Shown piece by piece: positions 1 through 5,803 of a stretch of DNA of 6,468 bases. The stretch lies in the NCBI GenBank assembly GCA_938049325.1, contig CALICC010000146.1, positions 1 to 6,468 of the forward strand, given 5' to 3'. Under the pieces are notes generated by a model that was given only the letters and a program-made list of their open reading frames with translations, searched no databases and had not been told where the DNA came from. Within the stretch, counting starts at the first letter, position 1. Each line of letters opens with the position of its first letter. The DNA comes from an uncultured Ilumatobacter sp. GTDB taxonomy: Bacteria > Actinomycetota > Acidimicrobiia > Acidimicrobiales > Ilumatobacteraceae. Position numbers and translations under genes: made by a program.

Positions 1-80
1 TCGCGGCCCGGGCCCTCTACCAGTCGTGCGGATTCAACACCGCTTGTGAGCACGTCGGCATGTCCAAGACCCTCGTCTGA
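1..80 (+). CDS. C-terminal fragment of a probable GNAT-family N-acetyltransferase (5' end outside the window)
   Basis: The frame whose first full codon starts at base 3 is open to a TGA at 78-80 and gives 25 residues, beginning AARALYQSCGF and ending GMSKTLV. Seen: the pattern A-x-x-LY-x-x-x-GF followed about ten residues later by a short M-x-K-x-L strand. Known: in GNAT acetyltransferases the last acetyl-CoA-contacting helix reads A..LYE..GF and is followed by a final beta strand ending in such a motif. Inference: this is the tail of a GNAT enzyme that transfers acetyl from acetyl-CoA to an amine. The substrate cannot be told because the N-terminus, which holds the pyrophosphate-binding loop, is missing. 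It faces the NYN gene tail-to-tail, with the 16-bp repeat array between them. Only 25 residues are available, so chance resemblance cannot be excluded. Confidence 0.55.
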   Translation, partial: AARALYQSCGFNTACEHVGMSKTLV

Positions 81-129
81 GCCGACCAGACCACGCGAAC
101 CGCCCGGCACCGACGCAGCGACTCCCCGC

Positions 130-161
130 CTTCTGGTCCGCACCCGTTCTGGTCCACATCG
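130..161 (-). repeat. Two inverted copies of the 16-bp repeat unit
   Basis: Bases 130-145 and 146-161 are two adjacent 16-bp blocks of the form (g/c)TTCTGGTCC(g/a)CA. They are the reverse complement of the unit that is tandemly repeated at 181-352 (GTGTGCGGACCAGAAC). They sit 19 bp to the left of the direct array and make the whole region an inverted repeat. Confidence 0.8.
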
Positions 162-209
162 ACGTCGGTTTCCGACGCCCGTGTGGACCGGAACGTGTGT
201 GGACCGGAA
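131..209. other. Large potential hairpin/cruciform formed by opposed repeat copies
   Basis: The arms 131-158 and 182-209 are complementary at 24 of 28 positions by hand alignment. An inner perfect 6-bp stem with a 3-nt loop (CGTCGG-TTT-CCGACG, 163-177) lies between them. In RNA the structure would be long and GC-rich. No T-tract follows it, so it is not a canonical intrinsic terminator. It lies between the convergent acetyltransferase and NYN genes, where a bidirectional transcription barrier or an mRNA 3'-end stabiliser would make sense. That role is inference. Confidence 0.5.
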
Positions 210-352
210 CGTGTGCGGACCGGAACGGGTGCGGACCAGAACAGGTGCGGACCAGAACGGGTGCGGACCGGAACGTGTGCGGACCAGAACGTGTGCGGAC
301 CAGAACGTGTGCGGACCAACACGTGCGTGGGCCCGAACGTGTGGGCCCGAAC
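181..352. repeat. Tandem array of about eleven 16-bp units
   Basis: The unit is GTGTGCGGACC(A/G)GAAC. Consecutive copies start at 181 (14 bp), 195, 211, 227, 243, 259, 275, 291, 307, 323 and 339 (14 bp), and a partial copy runs to 360. The core GCGGACC(A/G)GAAC is best kept in the middle. The last units drift to GGGCCCGAAC, and the ninth has ACC-AACAC. The period is not a multiple of three and all three forward frames stay open through it, so the long frames here are products of the repeat and not genes. It ends just before the NYN stop codon. The copies differ at a few positions, so this is a partly diverged array. Confidence 0.9.
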
Positions 353-365
353 GTGTGGCCTCGGT

Positions 366-1577
366 TCAGAGCACGGCGAGCAGTGCGTTGCTCGGAATGA
401 CGTTGGCACCCACAGCACGAACGTCGTCGACGATCTCGCGATCGTTGGTCACGACGATCACCGGCTCGGTGCCAGGCATTGCCGCGACCTCTGAACGAAT
501 CATGTCGTCGGCGGTGATGCCTGCTGGCGAGTACAAGACCCGAATCGACCGGCGATGCTGAGCGTGCGCACCGACGACCGACGCGCCGTCGAACACGACG
601 GTGATGTCGGCGTTGACTCGGCGTGCCAGATTCTCGACGCCGGAGATCAACGACGTTCGCTGCTGCTCGAGCGACACGTCGGGCCAGCCGAGCTTGGCCA
701 CGTTGTACCCGTCAACGAAGATCGTCGCGCCCGTTCGCACGAGGTGATCGGCTGCGGCTGCCGACGTGGAGATGATGCCGGAGGGAACGGCAAGCGGGCG
801 TCGGGCCGACCCGGGTGCACCCGAGCGAGCTGATCGACTCGATTCAGGCTCGGCCGTCAGCGCTTCGAGCGACGACACGAGCGCCTGCGCCGCATCGAGG
901 GCACTGCGCAGCTCGGCCCGGTCAGGACCGGGCTGGGCCGGGGCTGTGTTTACGGGAGTCGGAGCAGCGGGCCCTGGGGCCGCTCGCTGCTCATGCAGCT
1001 CGTCGATGCGGGCCAACGCCGACCGCTCGCGGTCACGAGCGTGGCGCGCCTCGTTGCGCGTGTCGATCAACTCGACGCGCATCTCCTCCACAGCATCGTT
1101 CGCCTTGAGAAGGTCGGCATGGAGCAGATCGATCTCGGTGCGCTGCGTGTCGATCAACTCACGCTGCTGCAGCAACTCGACGCGCGTCCGGGCCGCGGCT
1201 TGCTCCGCTGCTTGTCGTCGCTTCTCGGCGCGTTTGAGATCGCGCCGCAAGTCGGTCGATTCACGCTCGGATTGTTGTTCGTCGATGAGCGCCTCGATCC
1301 GACGTTCCCATCCGCTGCGAGCTTCGAGCCAACAACGTCCGACGTCGTCGACCAGTTCGGGTTGTGCCCCGGCGGCCAGACCACGCCGAAACCGGTCGTC
1401 GTTCTCGACGGCGCGCCGGATGCGCCCGAGTGCACCGCTCGGTATCCGCGCCACCCCGAAGTACTGCTTCAACTCCTTGGGAAACGCAAGCGGCGGGCGC
1501 CGCTTCTGGCCTTCGGCGGCCACCAGCACCGCGAACTCGAGCGCTGATCGCAAGTGGCGATGCTCGAGCGTGCTCAT
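366..1577 (-). CDS. Coiled-coil protein with C-terminal NYN (YacP-like) RNase domain
   Basis: 403 residues in three parts. Residues 1-100 are a globular actinobacterial N-terminal region (FPKELKQYF, and the conserved-looking GRCWLEARSGW). Residues 100-200 are a charged Glu/Arg/Ala-rich coiled coil, followed by a Pro/Ala/Ser-rich linker to about 280. Residues 284-400 are the NYN domain, with VDGYNV (Asp289), VVFDG (Asp330), the Asp357-Asp358 pair and VTNDRE (Asp379) as the expected acidic metal-binding cluster of PIN-like nucleases. Known: YacP/Rae1 of Bacillus is a ribosome-associated mRNA endonuclease with this domain, and longer actinobacterial homologues carry the same coiled-coil extension. 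Inference: a cytoplasmic RNA-cleaving enzyme; the target is unknown. It is divergent from the DnaQ/UvrC-like gene, with a 74-bp shared control region holding a candidate LexA box. The ATG at 1577 has no Shine-Dalgarno sequence. It is preceded by TAGCGT six bases upstream, consistent with a leaderless transcript. Confidence 0.85.
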   Translation of the reverse strand: MSTLEHRHLRSALEFAVLVAAEGQKRRPPLAFPKELKQYFGVARIPSGALGRIRRAVENDDRFRRGLAAGAQPELVDDVGRCWLEARSGWERRIEALIDEQQSERESTDLRRDLKRAEKRRQAAEQAAARTRVELLQQRELIDTQRTEIDLLHADLLKANDAVEEMRVELIDTRNEARHARDRERSALARIDELHEQRAAPGPAAPTPVNTAPAQPGPDRAELRSALDAAQALVSSLEALTAEPESSRSARSGAPGSARRPLAVPSGIISTSAAAADHLVRTGATIFVDGYNVAKLGWPDVSLEQQRTSLISGVENLARRVNADITVVFDGASVVGAHAQHRRSIRVLYSPAGITADDMIRSEVAAMPGTEPVIVVTNDREIVDDVRAVGANVIPSNALLAVL

Positions 1578-1583
1578 GACATG

Positions 1584-1589
1584 ACGCTA
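1584..1589 (-). promoter_or_regulatory. Candidate -10 element for the NYN gene (leaderless)
   Basis: TAGCGT on the minus strand fits TANNNT and ends 6 nt before the ATG at 1577, which would place transcription start at or next to the A of the start codon. There is no recognisable -35 element at 16-18 bp and no ribosome binding site. This rests on pattern and spacing alone. Confidence 0.35.
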
Positions 1590-1614
1590 GCGGTCGCAGG
1601 GAAACGAGGCAGCC

Positions 1615-1644
1615 TTGACACGGGTACATATGTTCGTGTTCACT
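1615..1644 (+). promoter_or_regulatory. Candidate promoter of the DnaQ/UvrC-like gene
   Basis: TTGACA at 1615-1620 is a perfect consensus -35 hexamer. At an 18-bp spacing lies TTCACT (1639-1644), a weak -10 that ends 7 nt before the ATG at 1652 and would give a leaderless mRNA. An alternative -10 is TATGTT (1629-1634), which matches TATAAT better but is only 8 bp from this -35. It would start transcription near 1641, with a leader of about 11 nt. In either case the LexA-like palindrome at 1623-1636 lies inside the RNA polymerase footprint. Confidence 0.4.
1623..1636. promoter_or_regulatory. Candidate LexA operator (SOS box), actinobacterial type
   Basis: The sequence GGTACATATGTTCG matches the actinobacterial/Gram-positive SOS box CGAACATATGTTCG at 12 of 14 positions. 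The right half GTTCG and the centre ACATATGT (a perfect 8-bp palindrome) are intact, and the left half differs at two bases. It lies directly before a DNA-repair-type nuclease gene, between the candidate -35 and -10 hexamers, where LexA would block transcription. It is also 46 bp upstream of the divergent NYN start, so it could affect both genes. Sequence and position are seen; LexA binding is inferred. Confidence 0.6.
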
Positions 1645-1651
1645 TCACGCA

Positions 1652-3325
1652 ATGCGTGTTGGGGCCGTTTCAGATCTTGTTCAGCAACGTTCGTTCGATG
1701 ATTTGGGGACGCCGTTGGCTGATGTGACGTTCTGCGTGCTCGATCTTGAAACCACCGGCGGGAACCGCAACGACGACATGATCACCGAGATCGGCGCGGT
1801 CAAGGTGCGCGGTGGCGAATGCTTGGGCACCTTTCAGACGCTCGTCAATCCAGGCCGGGCTATCCCGCCGAAGATCTCCGTTCTCACCGGCCTCACCGAC
1901 GTGCTCGTCGCGCCCGCGCCCCGCATTGAGTCGGTGCTCCCCTCCTTGCTCAGCTTCCTCGGCGACGCCGTACTCGTGGCCCACAACGCTGCGTTCGACG
2001 TCGGGTTCATCCGCGCTGCGCTGGCTCGGGCGGAGCGCCCCGCGTGGAACGGTCGTGTGGTCGACACCGTGCACCTGGCTCGACGGCTGGTCCGCGACGA
2101 AGTGCCGAATTGCAAACTCTCGACGCTCGCCTCGCGGCTGCGACTCGACCATCAGCCGAGCCACCGAGCGCTCGACGACGCGCTTGCCACCACCGACTTG
2201 TTGCACCTACTCATCGAGCGTGCTGCCGGTCTCGGTGTGACCGGTCTCGACGACCTCGTGTCACTCGGCAAGATCGGCGGCCACCCGATGGCCGCCAAAC
2301 TCAAGCTCACCGCCGACCTGCCGCGCTCCCCCGGCGTGTACATGTTCCGCGGCGCTGGCGATGCGCTGCTGTACGTGGGCAAGGCCACCAACTTGCGCCA
2401 GCGCGTGCGGAGCTACTTCGGCAGCGACGACCGCCGCAAGATCGGCCCCATGCTGCGCGAGACCCAATCGGTCGCGCACGTCGAGCTGCCCGATCCATTG
2501 ACCGCCGAGGTCATCGAGACCCGCATGATCGGGCGCCTCCTTCCCCGGTACAACCGGCGTGGAACCACCGCCAACAAGTATTGCTACGTCAAGCTCGACA
2601 CCGACACTGCCTGGCCGCGGCTGTCCGTGGTCAAGAATCCGGCGAAACAAGGCGCCCATCTCGGCCCGCTCCCATCGCGCAAGATGGCCGCACTCGTCGT
2701 CGATGCGCTCCACACTGCGTTCCCACTGCGACGCTGCACGCAACGGCTCGGACGCAACTACACCGCACCGCTCGATGCGCCGGTGTGCAGTGCCGCGCAG
2801 CTCGGTGTCGCCCATTGTCCGTGCTCCGGGACCGCCGATCCGCGGGCGTATGCCGCGGCGGTTGCATCAGCCGAGCGGGCGATGCTCGGCGACCCGCGGC
2901 ACGTGGTCGAACTCCTTCGTGAGCGCATGTCGCAGCTGGCCGGTCAGCAACGTTTCGAAGAGGCGGCGATGACCCGCGACCGTCTCTCAGCGCTGCTCGG
3001 AGCCATCAGACGTACGCAACTCGTCGCCGCCCTGGGCGCCGCCCGACGCGCCGAGATCACCCTCGGTGAGACCACATGGCTGCTCGACGACGGGCAGCTC
3101 AGCGACGTTCGGACGACCACCACCTTGACCGCTGCACTGCCGGTGTCGGCCCTTGGTTCGATCGACGTCGACCGCCCCGTCGATCGCGTCCACATGGACG
3201 AGGCACTCTGTCTGGCGAAGTTCTTCGACAAACATGCGGACCGGCTCACCGTCACGTGCAGCGGCGACTGGGCGTTCCCGATCGGAGCGAGCGAGACAAT
3301 CCCACCGCTCTCACGTGCCGCATGA
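1652..3325 (+). CDS. DnaQ-like DEDDh exonuclease fused to Cho/UvrC-like GIY-YIG nuclease (Rv2191 type)
   Basis: 557 residues. Residues 25-190 are a DEDDh 3'-5' exonuclease: DLETTG supplies Asp31 and Glu33, AHNAAFD gives Asp116, and SHRALDDA gives His171 and Asp175, so the full catalytic set is present. Residues 220-305 are a GIY-YIG endonuclease: GVY 228-230, YVG 241-243, Arg250 region, and catalytic Glu289 before PRYN, as in the UvrC N-terminal half. Cys362, 379, 389 and 391 fall where UvrC has its metal/iron-sulfur cysteines. Residues 418-456 resemble the UVR motif that contacts UvrB. The UvrC C-terminal RNase H-like nuclease and helix-hairpin-helix are absent, so the second half resembles Cho, the SOS-induced UvrC homologue of E. 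coli. Inference: it incises damaged DNA and trims the 3' end, possibly with UvrB. The ATG at 1652 has no ribosome binding site; the residues before DLETTG (SFDDLGTPL) look like family sequence, which supports this start. Confidence 0.9.
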   Translation: MRVGAVSDLVQQRSFDDLGTPLADVTFCVLDLETTGGNRNDDMITEIGAVKVRGGECLGTFQTLVNPGRAIPPKISVLTGLTDVLVAPAPRIESVLPSLLSFLGDAVLVAHNAAFDVGFIRAALARAERPAWNGRVVDTVHLARRLVRDEVPNCKLSTLASRLRLDHQPSHRALDDALATTDLLHLLIERAAGLGVTGLDDLVSLGKIGGHPMAAKLKLTADLPRSPGVYMFRGAGDALLYVGKATNLRQRVRSYFGSDDRRKIGPMLRETQSVAHVELPDPLTAEVIETRMIGRLLPRYNRRGTTANKYCYVKLDTDTAWPRLSVVKNPAKQGAHLGPLPSRKMAALVVDALHTAFPLRRCTQRLGRNYTAPLDAPVCSAAQLGVAHCPCSGTADPRAYAAAVASAERAMLGDPRHVVELLRERMSQLAGQQRFEEAAMTRDRLSALLGAIRRTQLVAALGAARRAEITLGETTWLLDDGQLSDVRTTTTLTAALPVSALGSIDVDRPVDRVHMDEALCLAKFFDKHADRLTVTCSGDWAFPIGASETIPPLSRAA

Positions 3326-3329
3326 GCTC

Positions 3330-3335
3330 TACCAT
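3330..3335 (+). promoter_or_regulatory. Candidate -10 element for the DUF664 gene (leaderless)
   Basis: TACCAT fits TANNNT and ends exactly 6 nt before the ATG at 3342, with no Shine-Dalgarno sequence. It lies just after the stop codon of the preceding gene. A leaderless transcript of its own is possible in addition to read-through from the nuclease gene. Confidence 0.3.
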
Positions 3336-3341
3336 CGCGCG

Positions 3342-3869
3342 ATGGTGAACGAGTCCATTCCGAAGAGTCCCGAACCGGTTCACGCCGGGTCCGAACGCGA
3401 GACGCTGACCGAGTTTCTCGACTGGTACCGCAACGCACTGATCCGAAAAGCCGACGGTCTCGACCCCACACAGCTCACGGTCCGGTTGGGGCCATCGACC
3501 TTGACGATCGGGCGACTCGTGCGACACATGACGATGGTCGAGGACTATTGGTTTCAATCGGTGTTCGCCGGAGAAGAGGACTCCGAGCCGTGGAAGTCCG
3601 CACCGTGGGACGACGACCCCGACTGGGAGATGACCTCGGCCGACGGTATGACGTTCGACGACCTCCGACACGATTTCGATCGATCGTGCGAGCACAGCCG
3701 TCATGTCGTGGCATCGGCCAAGTCGCTCGAGCTCATCGCCGCACGAGAGTCAGCGGATCGAACCGTCTCGCTGCGGTGGATCCTCGTCCACATGATCGAG
3801 GAGTACGCCCGTCACGCTGGCCACGCAGACTTGATTCGCGAGTCGATCGACGGCGTCACCGGCGAGTAG
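3342..3869 (+). CDS. DinB-superfamily protein, DUF664 type
   Basis: 175 residues counted from the ATG at 3342. The frame is open further upstream, but that stretch overlaps the preceding gene and has no family resemblance. Seen: a four-helix-bundle pattern, with RETLTEFLDWYR at the start, LVRHMTMVEDYWF (His62) in the second helix, and LRWILVHMIEEYARHAGHADL (positions 144-164) in the last. His62 together with His158/His161, possibly with His150 or Glu154, are the candidate metal ligands. Known: DUF664/DinB proteins are often metal-dependent thiol-transfer enzymes that use mycothiol or bacillithiol, though most members have no known substrate. Inference: a cytoplasmic, possibly mycothiol-dependent detoxification enzyme. 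It starts 16 bp after the nuclease gene on the same strand and may be cotranscribed. It converges on thrB with a 22-bp gap that shows no terminator. The name DinB refers to a Bacillus damage-inducible gene and not to DNA polymerase IV. Confidence 0.85.
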   Translation: MVNESIPKSPEPVHAGSERETLTEFLDWYRNALIRKADGLDPTQLTVRLGPSTLTIGRLVRHMTMVEDYWFQSVFAGEEDSEPWKSAPWDDDPDWEMTSADGMTFDDLRHDFDRSCEHSRHVVASAKSLELIAARESADRTVSLRWILVHMIEEYARHAGHADLIRESIDGVTGE

Positions 3870-3891
3870 CTCGGCGGCGGCATGCGCCCGT

Positions 3892-4731
3892 TCAGATCTG
3901 GCGGCAACCTTCGAGATCGATGGCGAGAATCTTGGTGTGTCCACCGGACGATCCGGTCGCTTCAACTGCGTCAGCCACGCTCTGCGCAGCCTGTCGGGCG
4001 ACGAGCAACCCGACCGTCGGGCCGCTCCCGCTGAGCCAACCGCACCATGCGCCGGCAGCATGGCCCGCCGCAATGACCTCGGCGGCGCCGGGGACGCCAG
4101 GGAGGCGCGCGTCCTGATGAAGGCGGTCAGCCGTGGCGTCCGTCAGCAAGGTCGGGTCGTCGTGTGCGAGCGCCAATGCAAACTGTGTTGCTCGGCCGAT
4201 GTTGTGCACGGCGTCGTCTCGGCGCACCAGGTCCGGCAGCGCCTGGCGTGACTTGTCGGTCGACGTGGTCACCTCCGGAATCCAGGCCACGAACGCCGCG
4301 CCGCTCACGACCGGGCCGAGACGCATCGGGATCGAGACGCCTTGAACAAACGCAGTGACGCCGCCCGACAACGAGGCTGCAACGTTGTCGCCGTGCCCTT
4401 CGTATTCCGCGGTGACCGCCAGGATGTCGTCCGCGCCTTCGGCGAGCGTCCGTCCGTTTTGGAGTACAGCAAGCCCTGCTGCGCCCACGCGCACGGCACC
4501 ACTGAATCCCAGCCCGCGCCCCATCGGGATGTTCGTGCGCAACCACATCGCGCCACTTCCACCGAGGCGTTCGAAGACGGTGCGGGCGGGATGGTGTTCG
4601 TCGATTGCAAGGGCACCGTCGGGCGCGTCACCGGAACCGATGTCGGCGTACAGATCGACGGCCATCCCGAACACGTCGAAGCCAGCACCGAGGTTGGCCG
4701 ACGACGCTGGCGTGCGGACGACGAGATTCAC
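3892..4731 (-). CDS. thrB: Homoserine kinase
   Basis: Phosphorylates L-homoserine with ATP to O-phosphohomoserine in threonine biosynthesis; GHMP kinase family, cytoplasmic. I chose the GTG at 4731, giving 279 residues. It overlaps the trpD stop as GTGA and sits three residues before the conserved first strand; the longer frame from 4809 adds 26 Arg-rich residues with no family match. Seen (numbering from the GTG): PASSANLGAGFD (8-19) in the substrate/N-terminal motif, PMGRGLGFSGA (69-79) in the phosphate-binding loop, EGHGDN (111-116), and the C-terminal LSGSGPTVG (233-241). All match ThrB in order, and the length is close to the usual 280-320. Odd: the loop normally reads GLGSSAA but here is GLGFSGA, with Phe for the first Ser and Gly for the first Ala; the second Ser is kept. 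Its partner is trpD and not hom/thrC as in many bacteria, with translation probably coupled to trpD. Confidence 0.92.
   Translation of the reverse strand: MNLVVRTPASSANLGAGFDVFGMAVDLYADIGSGDAPDGALAIDEHHPARTVFERLGGSGAMWLRTNIPMGRGLGFSGAVRVGAAGLAVLQNGRTLAEGADDILAVTAEYEGHGDNVAASLSGGVTAFVQGVSIPMRLGPVVSGAAFVAWIPEVTTSTDKSRQALPDLVRRDDAVHNIGRATQFALALAHDDPTLLTDATADRLHQDARLPGVPGAAEVIAAGHAAGAWCGWLSGSGPTVGLLVARQAAQSVADAVEATGSSGGHTKILAIDLEGCRQI
4728..4731 (-). promoter_or_regulatory. GTGA stop/start overlap coupling trpD and thrB
   Basis: On the minus strand the bases GTGA hold both the TGA stop of trpD (4730-4728) and the GTG start of thrB (4731-4729). A purine-rich AGGGCGG lies just upstream within the trpD tail and could serve as a weak ribosome binding site. 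Such 4-base overlaps usually mean that ribosomes finishing the first gene restart on the second. Confidence 0.75.
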
Positions 4732-5795
4732 GAACCGCCCTGCGCCTGCGACACCTCGATGAATCGTTGCAACGTCGATGCGGCGCGACCGTCGTCGATC
4801 GCTGCGCACGCCGCGCTGATTCCTGCATCGAGATCGACAGCTTGCCCGGCCACCGCGAGTGCTGCACCTGCGTTGAGCACCACGACATCGCGGTGAGGAC
4901 CCGCGTTTCCGGCGAGCACATCGTGCACGGCCTGGACATTGTCGGCAGGTTCGCCGCCGCGGATGTCGTCGATGGTCGCCGGAGCGAGCCCATGCGCCGT
5001 TGCATCGACCGTGAACTCGCTGACTTCACCGTCGCGGAGTTGCCAGACGCGCGACGGAGCCGCCGTCGTGAGCTCATCGAGCCCGTCGCCGTGCACCACC
5101 CAGGCGCTTCTGACGCCCTGCCGCTGAAGGGCGCCGACCATCACCGGAGCGAACGTCGGGTCGGCGACGCCGATCAACTGGTTACGTACCCGGCCGGGGT
5201 TCGCCATCGGTCCGAGCAGGTTGAACACCGTCGGGATACCCATTTCGCGCCGCGGCGGACCGGCAAACCGGAACGCCGGATGAAACGCTGGAGCGAAACA
5301 GAAGCCGATGCCCGCGTCGCGGACGCAGGCCGCCACGCCCTCGGGTTGCTGTTCGATCGCGACACCGAGGAGTTCGAGAACGTCGGCCGTGCCACACTTC
5401 GACGATGCCGAGCGATTGCCGTGTTTGCATACCGCAGCGCCGGCGCCTGCTGCCACGATTGCTGCCATCGTCGAGACATTGATGGAGTGCGAGCCGTCAC
5501 CGCCGGTGCCGACGACATCGACCGCAGCGTCGCGTTCCGCGTCGGAGAGGGGAACGATGGCAGCTTCGGCCATCGCGGCGTCGAGCATGCCGGCCAACTC
5601 GTCGACCGTTTCGCCCTTGGCGCGCAGCGCGACGACGAAGCCAGCGATCTGTGCGGGCGTCGCGTCGCCGGCGAGGATCGTCGCCATCGCGGCGCCGGCC
5701 ACATCGTTGGGCAAGTCAGAGCCGGCCACGAGGTCGCGCAGCAGCGCCGACCATCCTCCGTGAGTTTCGAGATCAGTCGTTTCGATATCGCCCAT
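4728..5795 (-). CDS. trpD: Anthranilate phosphoribosyltransferase
   Basis: Transfers phosphoribose from PRPP to anthranilate, the second step of tryptophan synthesis after anthranilate synthase; cytoplasmic, normally a Mg-dependent homodimer. 355 residues, the usual length. Seen in order: the helical N-terminal domain (20-80, with LAGDATPAQIAGF), the PRPP-binding GTGGD (96-100), NVST (106-109), KHGNRSASSKCGTADVLE (124-141), the anthranilate-side FAPAFHPA (167-174), NLLGPMANP (192-200), and the Mg-binding GLDELT with Asp240-Glu241. All key residues are present. The ATG at 5795 has no Shine-Dalgarno sequence; TACGCT lies 8 nt upstream, suggesting a leaderless start. No other trp genes are in the window, so tryptophan genes appear dispersed, as in many actinobacteria. 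thrB follows with a 4-base overlap. Confidence 0.96.
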   Translation of the reverse strand: MGDIETTDLETHGGWSALLRDLVAGSDLPNDVAGAAMATILAGDATPAQIAGFVVALRAKGETVDELAGMLDAAMAEAAIVPLSDAERDAAVDVVGTGGDGSHSINVSTMAAIVAAGAGAAVCKHGNRSASSKCGTADVLELLGVAIEQQPEGVAACVRDAGIGFCFAPAFHPAFRFAGPPRREMGIPTVFNLLGPMANPGRVRNQLIGVADPTFAPVMVGALQRQGVRSAWVVHGDGLDELTTAAPSRVWQLRDGEVSEFTVDATAHGLAPATIDDIRGGEPADNVQAVHDVLAGNAGPHRDVVVLNAGAALAVAGQAVDLDAGISAACAAIDDGRAASTLQRFIEVSQAQGGS

Positions 5796-5803
5796 TGCTC
5801 GAC

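Noticed and set aside
181..352. CRISPR array
   Set aside because: The units are only 16 bp and directly adjacent with no unique spacers, and there are no cas genes nearby.
17..561. Long overlapping open frames on both strands through the repeat array, encoding GCGPERVRTRT-like or RTRSGPHTF-like repeats
   Set aside because: The 16-bp unit contains no stop codon in any forward frame and is not a multiple of three, so every frame is open by construction. The peptides are low-complexity and the frames run into the NYN gene antisense.
766..1584. 272-codon plus-strand open frame opposite the NYN gene
   Set aside because: Ser/Arg/Ala-rich shadow of the coiled-coil coding region. The minus-strand frame has clear domain motifs.
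1685..1698. Second LexA box (CAACGTTCGTTCGA) near the start of the DnaQ/UvrC-like gene
   Set aside because: Only the right half-site fits. The left half matches at three of six bases, the centre is not the usual AT-rich one, and the site is inside codons for a conserved-looking segment.
3153..3341. Upstream extension of the DUF664 frame
   Set aside because: It overlaps the end of the nuclease gene out of frame and encodes Ser/Arg-rich residues typical of a shadow frame. The family match starts after the ATG at 3342.
3870..3891. Terminator between the convergent DUF664 and thrB genes
   Set aside because: The 22-bp gap shows no stem-loop and no T-run, so any termination here is not visible from the sequence.
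4732..4809. Upstream extension of thrB to an ATG at 4809
   Set aside because: It adds 26 Arg-rich residues without family resemblance and lies wholly inside trpD. The GTG in the GTGA overlap begins right at the conserved ThrB N-terminus.
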